A stretch of DNA of 64,000 nucleotides from Thiobius zoothamnicola (GTDB lineage Bacteria; Pseudomonadota; Gammaproteobacteria; Chromatiales; Chromatiaceae), in NCBI GenBank assembly GCA_963678215.1, contig OY782758.1, forward strand, positions 2,232,001 through 2,296,000. The letters are read 5' to 3'. Below are positions 51,594 through 60,974 of the stretch, one piece after another. Both the position numbers and the translations under genes were made by a program. The notes beneath the pieces are model-generated. The model saw only the letters and a list, made by a program, of their open reading frames with translations, searched no databases and was not told where the DNA came from. Positions within the stretch are counted from its first letter, which is position 1. Each line of letters opens with the position of its first letter.

Positions 51594-53045
51594 ATGTTGA
51601 TTCATGAACAATCCCAGCCGGGGCGTCACGCCAGGGCGCAAGCGCCTGATATCTCTCCCGTATTGGACGCGATACCTGCTGAGTTCCGGCGTAAAGCCTT
51701 ACCGGCCTTACCCGAGGTGTCTGAAATGCAGGCGGTGCGTCATTACACCCGCCTGTCGCAAAAGAATTTCTCGATTGACACCCATTTTTATCCACTGGGT
51801 TCCTGCACCATGAAATACAATCCGCGTGCCTGCAACAGTCTGGCGATGTTGCCTGGGTTGTTGGCGCGCCATCCCCATGCGCCCGAATCGCATAGTCAGG
51901 GATTCATGGGGTGCCTGTATGAATTGCAGGAAATGTTGAAAGCGGTGACTGGTATGCATGATATCTCTCTGGCACCATCGGCGGGTGCTCAGGGTGAATT
52001 CACTGGCACGGCGATGATTCGCGCCTACCATGATGCACGTAAAGATCATGCGCGCACCGAGATTATTGTGCCGGACGCTGCGCATGGCACCAACCCGGCT
52101 ACGGCGGTGATGTGCGGTTATAAAGTCCGTGAGATACCGACGAAAGTGGATGGGGATGTCGATATCGAAGCCCTAAAAAAGGTGCTCGGCCCACAAACCG
52201 CAGGCATTATGTTGACTAACCCCTCCACCGTTGGGGTGTTTGAGCACAGTGTTCAGGAGATTGCCCGGCTTGTGCATGAGGCGGGTGGTTTGTTGTATTA
52301 CGACGGCGCTAACCTGAATGCGATCTTGGGTAAGGCCCGGCCTGGCGATATGGGATTTGACGCGATTCATATCAATTTGCACAAGACCTTCTCCACTCCG
52401 CATGGCGGCGGTGGCCCTGGTGCTGGGCCGGTAGGTGTATCCAAATGTCTGCAACCTTTTTTACCGGTGCCCATGGTGGCGAAAGAGGATGGTGGCAACT
52501 ATTACTGGTTGACTGAAAAAGAATGCCCGCAAACCATTGGCAAGTTGCATGCTTTCGCGGGCAATGCCGGTATTTTGTTGCGCGCTTATATTTATGCGCG
52601 TTTGTTGGGGCGGGAAGGCATGATTCGCGTGGCGGAATACGCCACATTGAACGCCAACTACATGGCGGCCAGAATGCGCCAGGCTGGTTTCGCGCTGGCT
52701 CATCCTGATCGTCGGGCCACCCATGAATTCATCGTCACTTTAAAGCAGCAAGCCAAGGAATTGCGCGTCAACGCCATGGATTTCGCCAAGCGTTTGCTGG
52801 ATTACGGCTACCATGCACCGACCACCTACTTCCCTTTATTGGTGCCCGAGTGCTTTTTGATTGAGCCGACCGAAACGGAGACCAAGGAAGATTTGGATGG
52901 TTTTGTGGATGCCATGATCGCCATTCAGCAGGAAGCGGAAAACGAACCGGAAAAAGTCACTTCGGCACCCCATACTTTGCCTGTGCGTCGATTGGATGAT
53001 GTGCATGCGGCGCGTGAACTGGATTTAAGGTGGCGGCCAGCTTGA
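51594..53045 (+). CDS. gcvPB: Glycine dehydrogenase (decarboxylating) subunit 2
   Basis: The C-terminal half of the split P protein carries PLP on Lys264 in HINLHKTFSTPHGGGGPGAG (residues 259-278). The 483-residue product also has FYPLGSCTMKYNPRACN (about 66-82), APSAGAQGEFTGTAMIRAY and DAAHGTNPATAVMCGY. With gcvT, gcvH and gcvPA it completes the system-specific proteins; the L protein (Lpd) is not in the window. Confidence 0.97.
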   Translation: MLIHEQSQPGRHARAQAPDISPVLDAIPAEFRRKALPALPEVSEMQAVRHYTRLSQKNFSIDTHFYPLGSCTMKYNPRACNSLAMLPGLLARHPHAPESHSQGFMGCLYELQEMLKAVTGMHDISLAPSAGAQGEFTGTAMIRAYHDARKDHARTEIIVPDAAHGTNPATAVMCGYKVREIPTKVDGDVDIEALKKVLGPQTAGIMLTNPSTVGVFEHSVQEIARLVHEAGGLLYYDGANLNAILGKARPGDMGFDAIHINLHKTFSTPHGGGGPGAGPVGVSKCLQPFLPVPMVAKEDGGNYYWLTEKECPQTIGKLHAFAGNAGILLRAYIYARLLGREGMIRVAEYATLNANYMAARMRQAGFALAHPDRRATHEFIVTLKQQAKELRVNAMDFAKRLLDYGYHAPTTYFPLLVPECFLIEPTETETKEDLDGFVDAMIAIQQEAENEPEKVTSAPHTLPVRRLDDVHAARELDLRWRPA

Positions 53046-53139
53046 ACCTGTTTGCGCAGGCGAGAGGCGGTTGTTCATTCCAGAGCTGCGCTCTGGGCGA
53101 TATAAATTATGCCCTTTGGGGTGATCACGTTTATCCAAT

Positions 53140-53955
53140 ATGCCCAATCAATACGCCGTTATCGGTAATCCGATTGAACATTCCAAATCACCGGCTATTC
53201 ATAGCGCATTTGCCCGTCAAACCGGTCAGGATATGGTCTATGGTCGTATCCTGGCTGATCTGAACCAATTTGCTGAAACGGTGCGTGCGTTCATCGCTGC
53301 CGGGGGCAAGGGACTGAATGTGACCGTACCCTTCAAGGAACAGGCGTTTGCTTTGGCCGATCAACTTAGCGAGCGGGCGCAGGCGGCTGGTGCAGTGAAT
53401 ACCTTGATCGCCAATCAGGGTGAATTGCACGGCGATAACACGGACGGCATCGGCTTGGTGCGCGATCTGGCCGAACGGCATCAATTTGATTTTACCGCCA
53501 AGCGTATTCTGCTGCTTGGGGCGGGTGGTGCGTCACGCGGCGTGTTATTACCGCTGTTACAAACTCATCCGGCCAATATCATGATTGCCAATCGTACTCT
53601 TGGCAAAGCGCAGGAACTGGCCAAACTGACGAAGGATGAGCGGGTATCCGCTGGCGGGTTCGATGAATTAAAGGGCCAGCTGTTTGATTTGATCATTAAT
53701 GGCACGGCGGCGGGTTTGCAAGGCGAAGTTCCGCCCATACCGGCAAGTTGTCTGGCGCAAGGTGGCTGGACTTACGACATGATGTACGCCAGCGAACCGA
53801 CCGCGTTCGTGCGTTGGGGCCGGCAGCATCAAGCGGGTAAGGCGTTGGATGGGCTGGGCATGTTGGTTGAGCAGGCCGCCGAGTCTTTTGATTTATGGCG
53901 CGGCGTCAGACCGGAAACCGAATCTGTCATGCAAGCATTGAGAGCGGCTGAATGA
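53140..53955 (+). CDS. aroE: Shikimate dehydrogenase
   Basis: AroE reduces 3-dehydroshikimate with NADPH in aromatic amino acid synthesis. The 271-residue product has VIGNPIEHSKSPAIHSAFAR (about residues 7-26), the catalytic Lys in NVTVPFKEQA (about 60-69), the DNTDGIGLV motif and the Rossmann loop LLGAGGASRGV. The last codons overlap uvrD by four bases. A short hairpin (53080-53096) precedes the gene. Confidence 0.96.
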   Translation: MPNQYAVIGNPIEHSKSPAIHSAFARQTGQDMVYGRILADLNQFAETVRAFIAAGGKGLNVTVPFKEQAFALADQLSERAQAAGAVNTLIANQGELHGDNTDGIGLVRDLAERHQFDFTAKRILLLGAGGASRGVLLPLLQTHPANIMIANRTLGKAQELAKLTKDERVSAGGFDELKGQLFDLIINGTAAGLQGEVPPIPASCLAQGGWTYDMMYASEPTAFVRWGRQHQAGKALDGLGMLVEQAAESFDLWRGVRPETESVMQALRAAE

Positions 53956-56117
53956 TGGATGTGACGTATCTGATTGATGGACTGAACGACGCCCAGCGCG
54001 AAGCAGTCACAGCACCGATTGGCAGTACGTTGGTGTTGGCCGGGGCAGGTTCAGGCAAGACGCGCGTGCTGGTGCATCGCGTCGCCTGGCTGATCCAGGT
54101 TGAAGGACTCTCGCCCTGGGGCATTTTGGCGGTGACTTTCACCAACAAAGCGGCGCGCGAGATGAGGCAGCGGATTGAAGAATTGCTCGGCCAACCGATT
54201 GGCGGCATGTGGGTTGGCACTTTCCATGGTCTGGCGCATCGCCTGCTACGCGCCCATTGGCAGGAGGCGAAGTTGCCGCAGGGCTTTCAGATTCTGGATA
54301 GTGATGACCAGCACCGGTTGGTCAAGCGGATCATCCGTGAAATGAATTTGGATGATGCCAAGTGGCCGCCACGCCAGGCGCAATGGTTTATCAATCACAA
54401 TAAAGATGAAGGTTTGCGATCGGGTCATTTGGATCATGGCAATAACCCGTATCAGCGTCAGATGATTGCAATCTATCGTGAATATGAGGCCGCTTGCGAG
54501 CGCTCTGGTGTGATTGATTTTGCTGAATTATTACTGCGCGCGCATGAGTTATGGCGTGATCAACCCGAGGTATTGCAACACTATCAGGCTAGGTTCAATG
54601 CTGTGTTGGTGGACGAATTCCAGGATACAAATAATATTCAATATGCTTGGCTGCGTTCTCTGGCGGGTCAGCAGGAGCGTCTGTTTGTGGTGGGTGATGA
54701 TGATCAGTCCATCTATGGTTGGCGTGGCGCCCGGGTGGAGAATATTCAGGAATTCCAAACCCATTATCCGAACGCGAAAATGATTCGGCTCGAACAAAAT
54801 TATCGTTCGACCAGCAACATACTCAATGCGGCGAATGCGGTGATCGCCAACAATCCAACCCGTCTGGGTAAGAATTTGTGGACGGATGATGGGGCTGGCG
54901 AACCGATTCGATTGTATGGCGCTTTTAATGAAATTGACGAAGCCCGCTTCGTGGTCAACCGGATTCAGGAAGCGGTTGAAGGCGGTGCCAAGCGGACAGA
55001 TATGGCGATTCTGTATCGCACCACCGCGCAGTCCCGTTTGTTTGAAGAATCGCTGATTCAATTTGGCATCCCTTACAAAGTGTATGGCGGACTACGCTTC
55101 TTCGAGCGCGCTGAAATCAAGGATGCATTGGCTTATCTGCGTTTGGTCGGTAATCGGCATGACGATCCTTCGTTTGAACGCGCGGTTAATCAGCCGCCGC
55201 GTGGTATTGGTCCCAAAACGGTTGAATCCATTCGTGCCCATGCGCGTGATTTTGGTTGCTCCTTGTGGCAAGCCACTCAGGATTTATTGTGTGGCGGTAA
55301 AATGACGCCGCGCGCCAGCAGTGCGCTACGGAGGTTTCTCCAGTTGGTTGAAGAAACCGCCGGGCAGGTGGCTGACATGGCATTGGCTGAGCAAATCAGC
55401 CAGGTGATTGATGCGGCTAAATTACGCCAGCATGTTGAAAAATCGCGCGATGGCAAAGGGGCTGATCGACTGGAAAACCTGGATGAATTAGTCAATGCCA
55501 GTCGTCAGTTCAGCTATGAGTCAGCCGAAGAGGAAGGAAGCGAACTGGATGCCTTTTTAGCGCATACGGCGCTGGAGGCAGGCGAACACCAAGCGGAAGA
55601 GTATGAAGACTGCGTACAATTGATGACGCTACACAGTGCGAAAGGGTTGGAGTTCGATACGGTCTTTATCGGCGGCGTGGAAGAGGGCTTGTTTCCGCAT
55701 AGCATGTCTGCCGACGACCCGGAGAAACTCGAAGAGGAACGCCGTTTGTGTTATGTCGGCATGACCCGGGCGATGCAGCGCTTGTATCTGTCCTATGCGG
55801 AAAGTCGCCGCATTCGTGGCAGCGAAACTTATCCATTGCCCTCGCGTTTTCTGCGTGAGATACCGGCTGACGTTCTGGAAGAAATCCGCGCCCGGCCTCA
55901 TGTATCGCGTCCTTATGCGCCAGCCAGCCATCAGGCGGCGCATGCCAGTGCGGAGACGGGCTTTCAACTGGGCCAGCACGTCAGCCATCCCAAGTTTGGT
56001 GAAGGTGTGGTGTTGAATGCGGAAGGACAAGGAAGCAGCGCGCGGCTTCAGGTGAATTTTGAATCGGTTGGCGTGAAATGGCTGGTTGTGGCGTACGCTA
56101 ATCTGACGCCAGCCTGA
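53952..56117 (+). CDS. uvrD: DNA helicase II (UvrD)
   Basis: UvrD is the superfamily 1 3'-5' helicase of nucleotide excision and mismatch repair. The 721-residue product begins LNDAQREAVTAPIGSTLVLA, has the P-loop AGAGSGKTRVL, VTFTNKAAREMRQRI, VDEFQDTNNIQY, the QNYRST motif and the late MTLHSAKGLEF. The length equals E. coli UvrD (720). It overlaps aroE by four bases, so the two are probably coupled. Confidence 0.97.
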   Translation: MMDVTYLIDGLNDAQREAVTAPIGSTLVLAGAGSGKTRVLVHRVAWLIQVEGLSPWGILAVTFTNKAAREMRQRIEELLGQPIGGMWVGTFHGLAHRLLRAHWQEAKLPQGFQILDSDDQHRLVKRIIREMNLDDAKWPPRQAQWFINHNKDEGLRSGHLDHGNNPYQRQMIAIYREYEAACERSGVIDFAELLLRAHELWRDQPEVLQHYQARFNAVLVDEFQDTNNIQYAWLRSLAGQQERLFVVGDDDQSIYGWRGARVENIQEFQTHYPNAKMIRLEQNYRSTSNILNAANAVIANNPTRLGKNLWTDDGAGEPIRLYGAFNEIDEARFVVNRIQEAVEGGAKRTDMAILYRTTAQSRLFEESLIQFGIPYKVYGGLRFFERAEIKDALAYLRLVGNRHDDPSFERAVNQPPRGIGPKTVESIRAHARDFGCSLWQATQDLLCGGKMTPRASSALRRFLQLVEETAGQVADMALAEQISQVIDAAKLRQHVEKSRDGKGADRLENLDELVNASRQFSYESAEEEGSELDAFLAHTALEAGEHQAEEYEDCVQLMTLHSAKGLEFDTVFIGGVEEGLFPHSMSADDPEKLEEERRLCYVGMTRAMQRLYLSYAESRRIRGSETYPLPSRFLREIPADVLEEIRARPHVSRPYAPASHQAAHASAETGFQLGQHVSHPKFGEGVVLNAEGQGSSARLQVNFESVGVKWLVVAYANLTPA

Positions 56118-56124
56118 TCAGTCG

Positions 56125-56694
56125 CTATTGGGGTGAACGGGGTAGTGATCTCAACTTCTGGTACAGGGAGAAGACACCATAAATGATCAAGCCCGTTATT
56201 GCGCCATATAAATGGGCATCATAAATCACTGGGTGATCCAGGTAATGGGTTGCATGGGTTAAGTGGAAATGCTGCTCCAAGTAAATTTTCAAAGCCAAAA
56301 ATACCAGTATCACCGTACTCAAAAGAAAGTGCTGTGGCAATCCAGGGAGTAGAGTGACTAGCAATAAGCCATGGATGACGCCGGAGAAGCCCACATACCA
56401 AGTGATATCCGGCGAGAAATGCCATAAGCCGAGGCTGATGCCGAAAGGACATGAAATGATGGCGGCGAATAAAGGCTGTATGGCCATGTTATTTTGCGTG
56501 GCCAGATACAGGATGAAAGGCAGAACCGCCAGATTCAACAGAGCGTGTATGAGATCCAAGTGTATGAAATGCGCCGTCAACAAACGCCAGAACTGGCCTG
56601 CCATAATGGATGGGCGTTGGTAGGCCAGGATGGAGTCTTGATCAAAACCGGCGATTGCAAGGGTAAGCATCACGCCGGATAAGCCGACTATCAA
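56125..56694 (-). CDS. Rhombosortase (GlyGly-CTERM-processing rhomboid protease)
   Basis: The 189-residue membrane protein has about six helices. It shows FWRLLTAHFIHLDLIHALLN (residues 35-54), the catalytic Ser104 in VGFSGVIHGL and His161 in DAHLYGAITG, the pattern of rhombosortases rather than housekeeping GlpG. Rhombosortases cleave the GlyGly-CTERM tail of exported proteins. The preceding gene encodes just such a substrate, 38 bases away on the same strand. The start is uncertain: the track of the frame allows a TTG at 56694, while GAAGGTG upstream is better spaced for a rare ATT near 56709. Confidence 0.85.
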   Translation of the reverse strand: MIVGLSGVMLTLAIAGFDQDSILAYQRPSIMAGQFWRLLTAHFIHLDLIHALLNLAVLPFILYLATQNNMAIQPLFAAIISCPFGISLGLWHFSPDITWYVGFSGVIHGLLLVTLLPGLPQHFLLSTVILVFLALKIYLEQHFHLTHATHYLDHPVIYDAHLYGAITGLIIYGVFSLYQKLRSLPRSPQ

Positions 56695-56731
56695 AGCAAT
56701 CCGTTGAATGATGACACCTTCTGCAGATGAT

Positions 56732-59700
56732 CTAATTTGATGCAGTTTTCATCTGTGAAAGCTTGGCCCAATGGTAATGCGTCAATACGGAAGCTAACAG
56801 CATGATTAACAGCAACAGGTCGATTGAACCGCCACCACCACTTTCGCCATTGCTGCTGTCACTGGTGGAATTGGATGGCTCCATAACGGCGACTGGATCT
56901 TCAATAACGCCATTAGCGACGCCATCCGCATCGCCTGAACCGCCATCCACTAATGTCAAGGTGACTGTGTTGCCCGAAATAACGGCATTGGGGAATTCAC
57001 TGAAGCCGTCTGCGCCAATTTTATAAATTTTGCTGTTAGAGCCGAGTGCATTGGGGTAAGTCAAAGTAATTTCGACGGTCGCGCCATCAGCAATGCCTTT
57101 GACTTTGTAACTGAGAATCTCGCCAACGACTTGGTAGTCATCCGGTTTATTTGTGGTATTAACTGAATCCTCTGTTTTTGTTTCCACATCCCTGAGCGCC
57201 ATGTCTGGGGCTTCTATGGTGATTTTTTCTCCATCAGAACTCACAACGTCGGCAGATCCAGCATCATCCGGAAGCGTGGTGGAAGTGAAGGTATCGCTAA
57301 CGCCACCGATGGTTAACACCGTATCCGTTGTCGTACTGAAACTGCCTGAAGACGTGTGACGGACTTGCACGGTATCGCCATTCGCTACCGTGCCGGTCGT
57401 GTTGGTGAAGCCGCCGTTATTGATGCGGTATTCGCCATTGCTGACCGAAATGGCGGCGGCACTGTTGATCCCGGAGACGGTAATTGCATTGGAGGTGATG
57501 GTTGTGGATCGCCCCACATCAGTTTGGTCAGTGAAACTGAATGCGTCTGGTGTGGTATCGATTGCTAGCGTGGTGGAGGTGAAGGTATCGCTAACGCCAC
57601 CGATGGTTAACACTGTATCCGTTGCCGTACTGAAACTGCCTGAAGACGTGTGACGGACTTGCACGGTATCGCCATTCGCTACCGTGCCGGTCGTGTTGGT
57701 GAAGCCGCCGTTATTGATGCGGTATTCGCCATTGTTGACCGAAATGGCGGCGGCACTGTTGATCCCGGAGACGGTAATTGCATTGGAGGTGATGGTTGTG
57801 GATCGCCCCACATCAGTTTGGTCAGTGAAACTGAATGCGTCTGGTGTGGTATCGATTGCTAGCGTGGTGGAGGTGAAGGTATCGCTAACGCCACCGATGG
57901 TTAACACTGTATCCGTTGCCGTACTGAAACTGCCTGAAGACGTGTGACGGACTTGCACGGTATTGCCATTCGCTACCGTGCCGGTTGTGTTGGTGAAGCT
58001 GCCGTTATTGATGCGGTATTCGCCATTGTTGACCGAAATAGCGGCGGCGCTGTTGATCCCGGAGACGGTAATCGCATTGGAGGTGATGGGTGTGGATCGC
58101 TCCACATCGGTTTGGTCAGTGAAACTGAATGCGTCTGGTGTGGTATCGATTGCTAGCGTGGTGGAGGTGAAGGTATCGCTAACGCCACCGATGGTTAACA
58201 CCGTATCCGTTGTTGTACTGAAACTGTCTGAAGACGTGTGACGGACTTGCACGGTATCGCTATTCGATACCGTGCCGGTTGTATTGGTGAAGCCGCCGTT
58301 ATTGATGCGGTATTCTCCTCCATTGCTGACTGAGATGGCGGTGGTGCTGTTGATCCCGGAGACGGTAATCGCATTGGAGGTGATGGGTGTGGATCGCTCC
58401 ACATCGGTTTGGTCAGTGAAACTGAATGCGTCTGGCGTGGTATCGATTGCTAGCGTGGTGGAGGTGAAGGTATCGCTAACGCCACCGATGGTTAACACCG
58501 TATCCGTTGTCGTACTGAAACTGCCTGAAGATGTGTGACGGACTTGCACGGTATCGCTATTCGCTACCGTGCCGGTCGTGTTGGTGAAGCCACGCACGGT
58601 ATCGCTATTCGATACCGTGCCGGTTGTATTGGTGAAGCCGCCGTTATTGATGCGGTATTCTCCTCCATTGCTGACTGAGATGGCGGTGGTGCTGTTGATC
58701 CCGGAGACGGTAATCGCATTGGAGGTGATGGGTGTGGATCGCTCCACATCGGTTTGGTCAGTGAAACTGAATGCGTCTGGCGTGGTATCGATTGCTAGCG
58801 TGGTGGAGGTGAAGGTATCGCTAACGCCACCGATGGTTAACACCGTATCCGTTGTCGTACTGAAACTGCCTGAAGATGTGTGACGGACTTGCACGGTATC
58901 GCTATTCGCTACCGTGCCGGTCGTGTTGGTGAAGCCACCGTTATTGATGCGGTATTCTCCTCCATTGCTGACTGAGATGGCGGTGGTGCTGTTGATCCCG
59001 GAGACGGTAATTGCATTGGAGGTGATGGGTGTGGATCGCTCCACATCAGTTTGGTCAGTGAAACTGAATGCGTCCGGCGTGGTATCAGGGCTGGATACAA
59101 TGACATTGATCGTATCTGTTGCGGTTAATCCTGTGTCGTCGGTGACAGTTATTTGGAAAACCAGTGTTTCGTCAGTGGCAGGCGCGGTAAAGCTTGTGGA
59201 TGAAGCGTTGGTATTTTGCAGCGTGATTGATGCACCGGATGTTTGTCCCCATTGATAAGTTTTTGCGCCACTGTAGGCGTCGTCACTGGCTGTCGCTGAA
59301 AGCGAGACGGTGGCTCCATGAGCGACGGATTGATCGATTCCTGCGTTCACGCTGGGAGCTGTGCTGACAGCCAGGACTGCCTGATGCGCATCCAGCATGC
59401 CTGCGCCACAGGTCGTGGTGGTGCAATCTAAATCTGTGCCGGTAGGAAAACTTCTGGCTGAAGCCTTCAGTTTGGTTTCAATCAGGCTGGGAACATTGCT
59501 GAGGCTACCGTTGGTCAGGTTGGCGTTGCTGGCCAGCATCAAGGCGATAACGCCTGATACGTGCGGCGTCGCCATGCTGGTGCCACTGTAGCCTGCGTAT
59601 GCATCATCATTGTTCGCGTTGGCGTTGCCGCTATCCAGTGTGGACCACACGTACACGCCTGGTGCTGCAATGTCGATTTCCTCGCCATAATTGCTGAAGC

Positions 59701-60793
59701 TGGCGCGCGCGCCATTTGGCTCCAATGCAGCGACAGTGATGACATTCTGACAACTGGCTGGTGATACGTTGGCGACATCGGTGTTTTCGTTGCCAGCGGC
59801 GACGACAACCACAGCACCTGAACTGACAGCTGCATCAATGGCGTTTTGTTCAGTTATTGAACAGGTACCGTCGCCGCCAAGACTCAGGTTGATGACTTTT
59901 GCAGGGTTGGGGTTGGTGACGCCATCAATGGATTCGCCGGCTGACCAGCGTATGGCATCGGTGGTATCAGAGAGCGCCCCGCCACAAACGCCTAATGCGC
60001 GTGCGGTGAGCAATTTGGCGTTCCAGTCTATGCCTGCGACACCTATCGCATTGTCGGTTTCTGCGCCTATTGTGCCGATGACATGGGTGCCATGCCAGCT
60101 ACTTCTGGGGCTTGCCGAACAGTCGGTTCCATCCGATTTATCTCCAGGATCTGTCGGATCATTATCTCGACCATCGCCATCATTCGCCATTGTTATATCA
60201 GTCACAAAATCCCGACCTGATGTGATCGCGCTGCCGCCAATAAAACGGCTATCCAAGTCGGTATGATTTAACGAACCGGTATCCACGACAGCGACGATTA
60301 TTGAAGAATCGCCGGTGGTGATGTTCCAGGCGGATGGCAGATTTGCTGATCCTGAATAGGATGTCGCTTCCTTTAAGTGCCATTGCGCGGGGTTGTAAAG
60401 GGTGTCGTTTGGCGTCAGGAAAGGACGACGCCAGGCATCAGGTTCTGCATAAGCGATCTGATCAGATTCGGATAGGTATTGCACCTGTATGGCGGCTTCT
60501 TCAGGCGTCATGTTGTAAGGTAACGCCATTAACATTGCGCCATTGGGTAGGGAGCGCTGATGTTGTATGTTCAGCCCAGTGATATTTTGCGTAATTCGCG
60601 TGCGATTTTGTTGCACTATCATGGTTGGGCTGCGTTGATCGGAATCAGCGAATTTGACGATTAAGTGACTGATCGGGCGGTTATGTGTTTGTGTTGTGTT
60701 AGCCAGTGAAACGACGCCGTAAGCTTGGATGGGAGGGATGAGTGTGCAAATCAATATTAACCAGAATTGATAGGTGGTTACATGGACGTTCAT
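56732..60793 (-). CDS. Secreted subtilisin-like serine protease with repeats and GlyGly-CTERM tail
   Basis: The 1353-residue product has a signal peptide (about residues 1-24), a propeptide-like part (about 40-118), and an S8 catalytic domain with Asp171 (VAVVDTGSLNHTDL), His234 (SWHGTHVIGTI), oxyanion Asn335 and Ser406 (GYSGTSMATPHVSG). A PKD-like domain follows (about 483-570), then six repeats of 98-99 residues (about 571-1175, each opening DTTPDAFSFTDQTDV), a closing domain resembling the choice-of-anchor type, and the end SGGGGSIDLLLLIMLLASV (about 1318-1336), a GlyGly-CTERM sorting signal. It is exported and probably released or attached after rhombosortase cleavage. Targets unknown. 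Confidence 0.9.
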   Translation of the reverse strand: MNVHVTTYQFWLILICTLIPPIQAYGVVSLANTTQTHNRPISHLIVKFADSDQRSPTMIVQQNRTRITQNITGLNIQHQRSLPNGAMLMALPYNMTPEEAAIQVQYLSESDQIAYAEPDAWRRPFLTPNDTLYNPAQWHLKEATSYSGSANLPSAWNITTGDSSIIVAVVDTGSLNHTDLDSRFIGGSAITSGRDFVTDITMANDGDGRDNDPTDPGDKSDGTDCSASPRSSWHGTHVIGTIGAETDNAIGVAGIDWNAKLLTARALGVCGGALSDTTDAIRWSAGESIDGVTNPNPAKVINLSLGGDGTCSITEQNAIDAAVSSGAVVVVAAGNENTDVANVSPASCQNVITVAALEPNGARASFSNYGEEIDIAAPGVYVWSTLDSGNANANNDDAYAGYSGTSMATPHVSGVIALMLASNANLTNGSLSNVPSLIETKLKASARSFPTGTDLDCTTTTCGAGMLDAHQAVLAVSTAPSVNAGIDQSVAHGATVSLSATASDDAYSGAKTYQWGQTSGASITLQNTNASSTSFTAPATDETLVFQITVTDDTGLTATDTINVIVSSPDTTPDAFSFTDQTDVERSTPITSNAITVSGINSTTAISVSNGGEYRINNGGFTNTTGTVANSDTVQVRHTSSGSFSTTTDTVLTIGGVSDTFTSTTLAIDTTPDAFSFTDQTDVERSTPITSNAITVSGINSTTAISVSNGGEYRINNGGFTNTTGTVSNSDTVRGFTNTTGTVANSDTVQVRHTSSGSFSTTTDTVLTIGGVSDTFTSTTLAIDTTPDAFSFTDQTDVERSTPITSNAITVSGINSTTAISVSNGGEYRINNGGFTNTTGTVSNSDTVQVRHTSSDSFSTTTDTVLTIGGVSDTFTSTTLAIDTTPDAFSFTDQTDVERSTPITSNAITVSGINSAAAISVNNGEYRINNGSFTNTTGTVANGNTVQVRHTSSGSFSTATDTVLTIGGVSDTFTSTTLAIDTTPDAFSFTDQTDVGRSTTITSNAITVSGINSAAAISVNNGEYRINNGGFTNTTGTVANGDTVQVRHTSSGSFSTATDTVLTIGGVSDTFTSTTLAIDTTPDAFSFTDQTDVGRSTTITSNAITVSGINSAAAISVSNGEYRINNGGFTNTTGTVANGDTVQVRHTSSGSFSTTTDTVLTIGGVSDTFTSTTLPDDAGSADVVSSDGEKITIEAPDMALRDVETKTEDSVNTTNKPDDYQVVGEILSYKVKGIADGATVEITLTYPNALGSNSKIYKIGADGFSEFPNAVISGNTVTLTLVDGGSGDADGVANGVIEDPVAVMEPSNSTSDSSNGESGGGGSIDLLLLIMLLASVLTHYHWAKLSQMKTASN
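57266..59086 (-). repeat. Six tandem coding repeats of 294-297 bases
   Basis: Within the protease gene six units follow each other: 58790-59086, 58445-58789, 58148-58444, 57854-58147, 57560-57853 and about 57266-57559. Neighbours are nearly identical in DNA. Units 1-3 read NGGEY and VERSTP; units 4-6 read NGEY, and 5-6 read VGRSTT, so two subfamilies exist. The second unit carries an in-frame 48-base tandem duplication (58548-58595 and 58596-58643). The repeats are coding and not CRISPR. Confidence 0.95.
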
Positions 60794-60974
60794 GGCGGCG
60801 ATTTCCGTTGGCTGAAAACTTAAAGAAGTTTTGTGGTGATTGGGGCCTTATTCGTTGCAGTGTGATATGGCATTAAAAGATTTCAAAATGCTTAAAGGCG
60901 TCGCTAACAATTTCGGCTTTTGGGATAGTGCTTTTGTCTGTTGCGTTGAGTGATATTTTCACTGGCGTTACAAG

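Noticed and set aside
57266..59086. Possible CRISPR or satellite array, and many plus-strand open frames within it
   Set aside because: The periodic sequence is coding on the minus strand and translates to nearly identical 98-99 residue repeats; the plus-strand frames recur every 294 bases as shadows.
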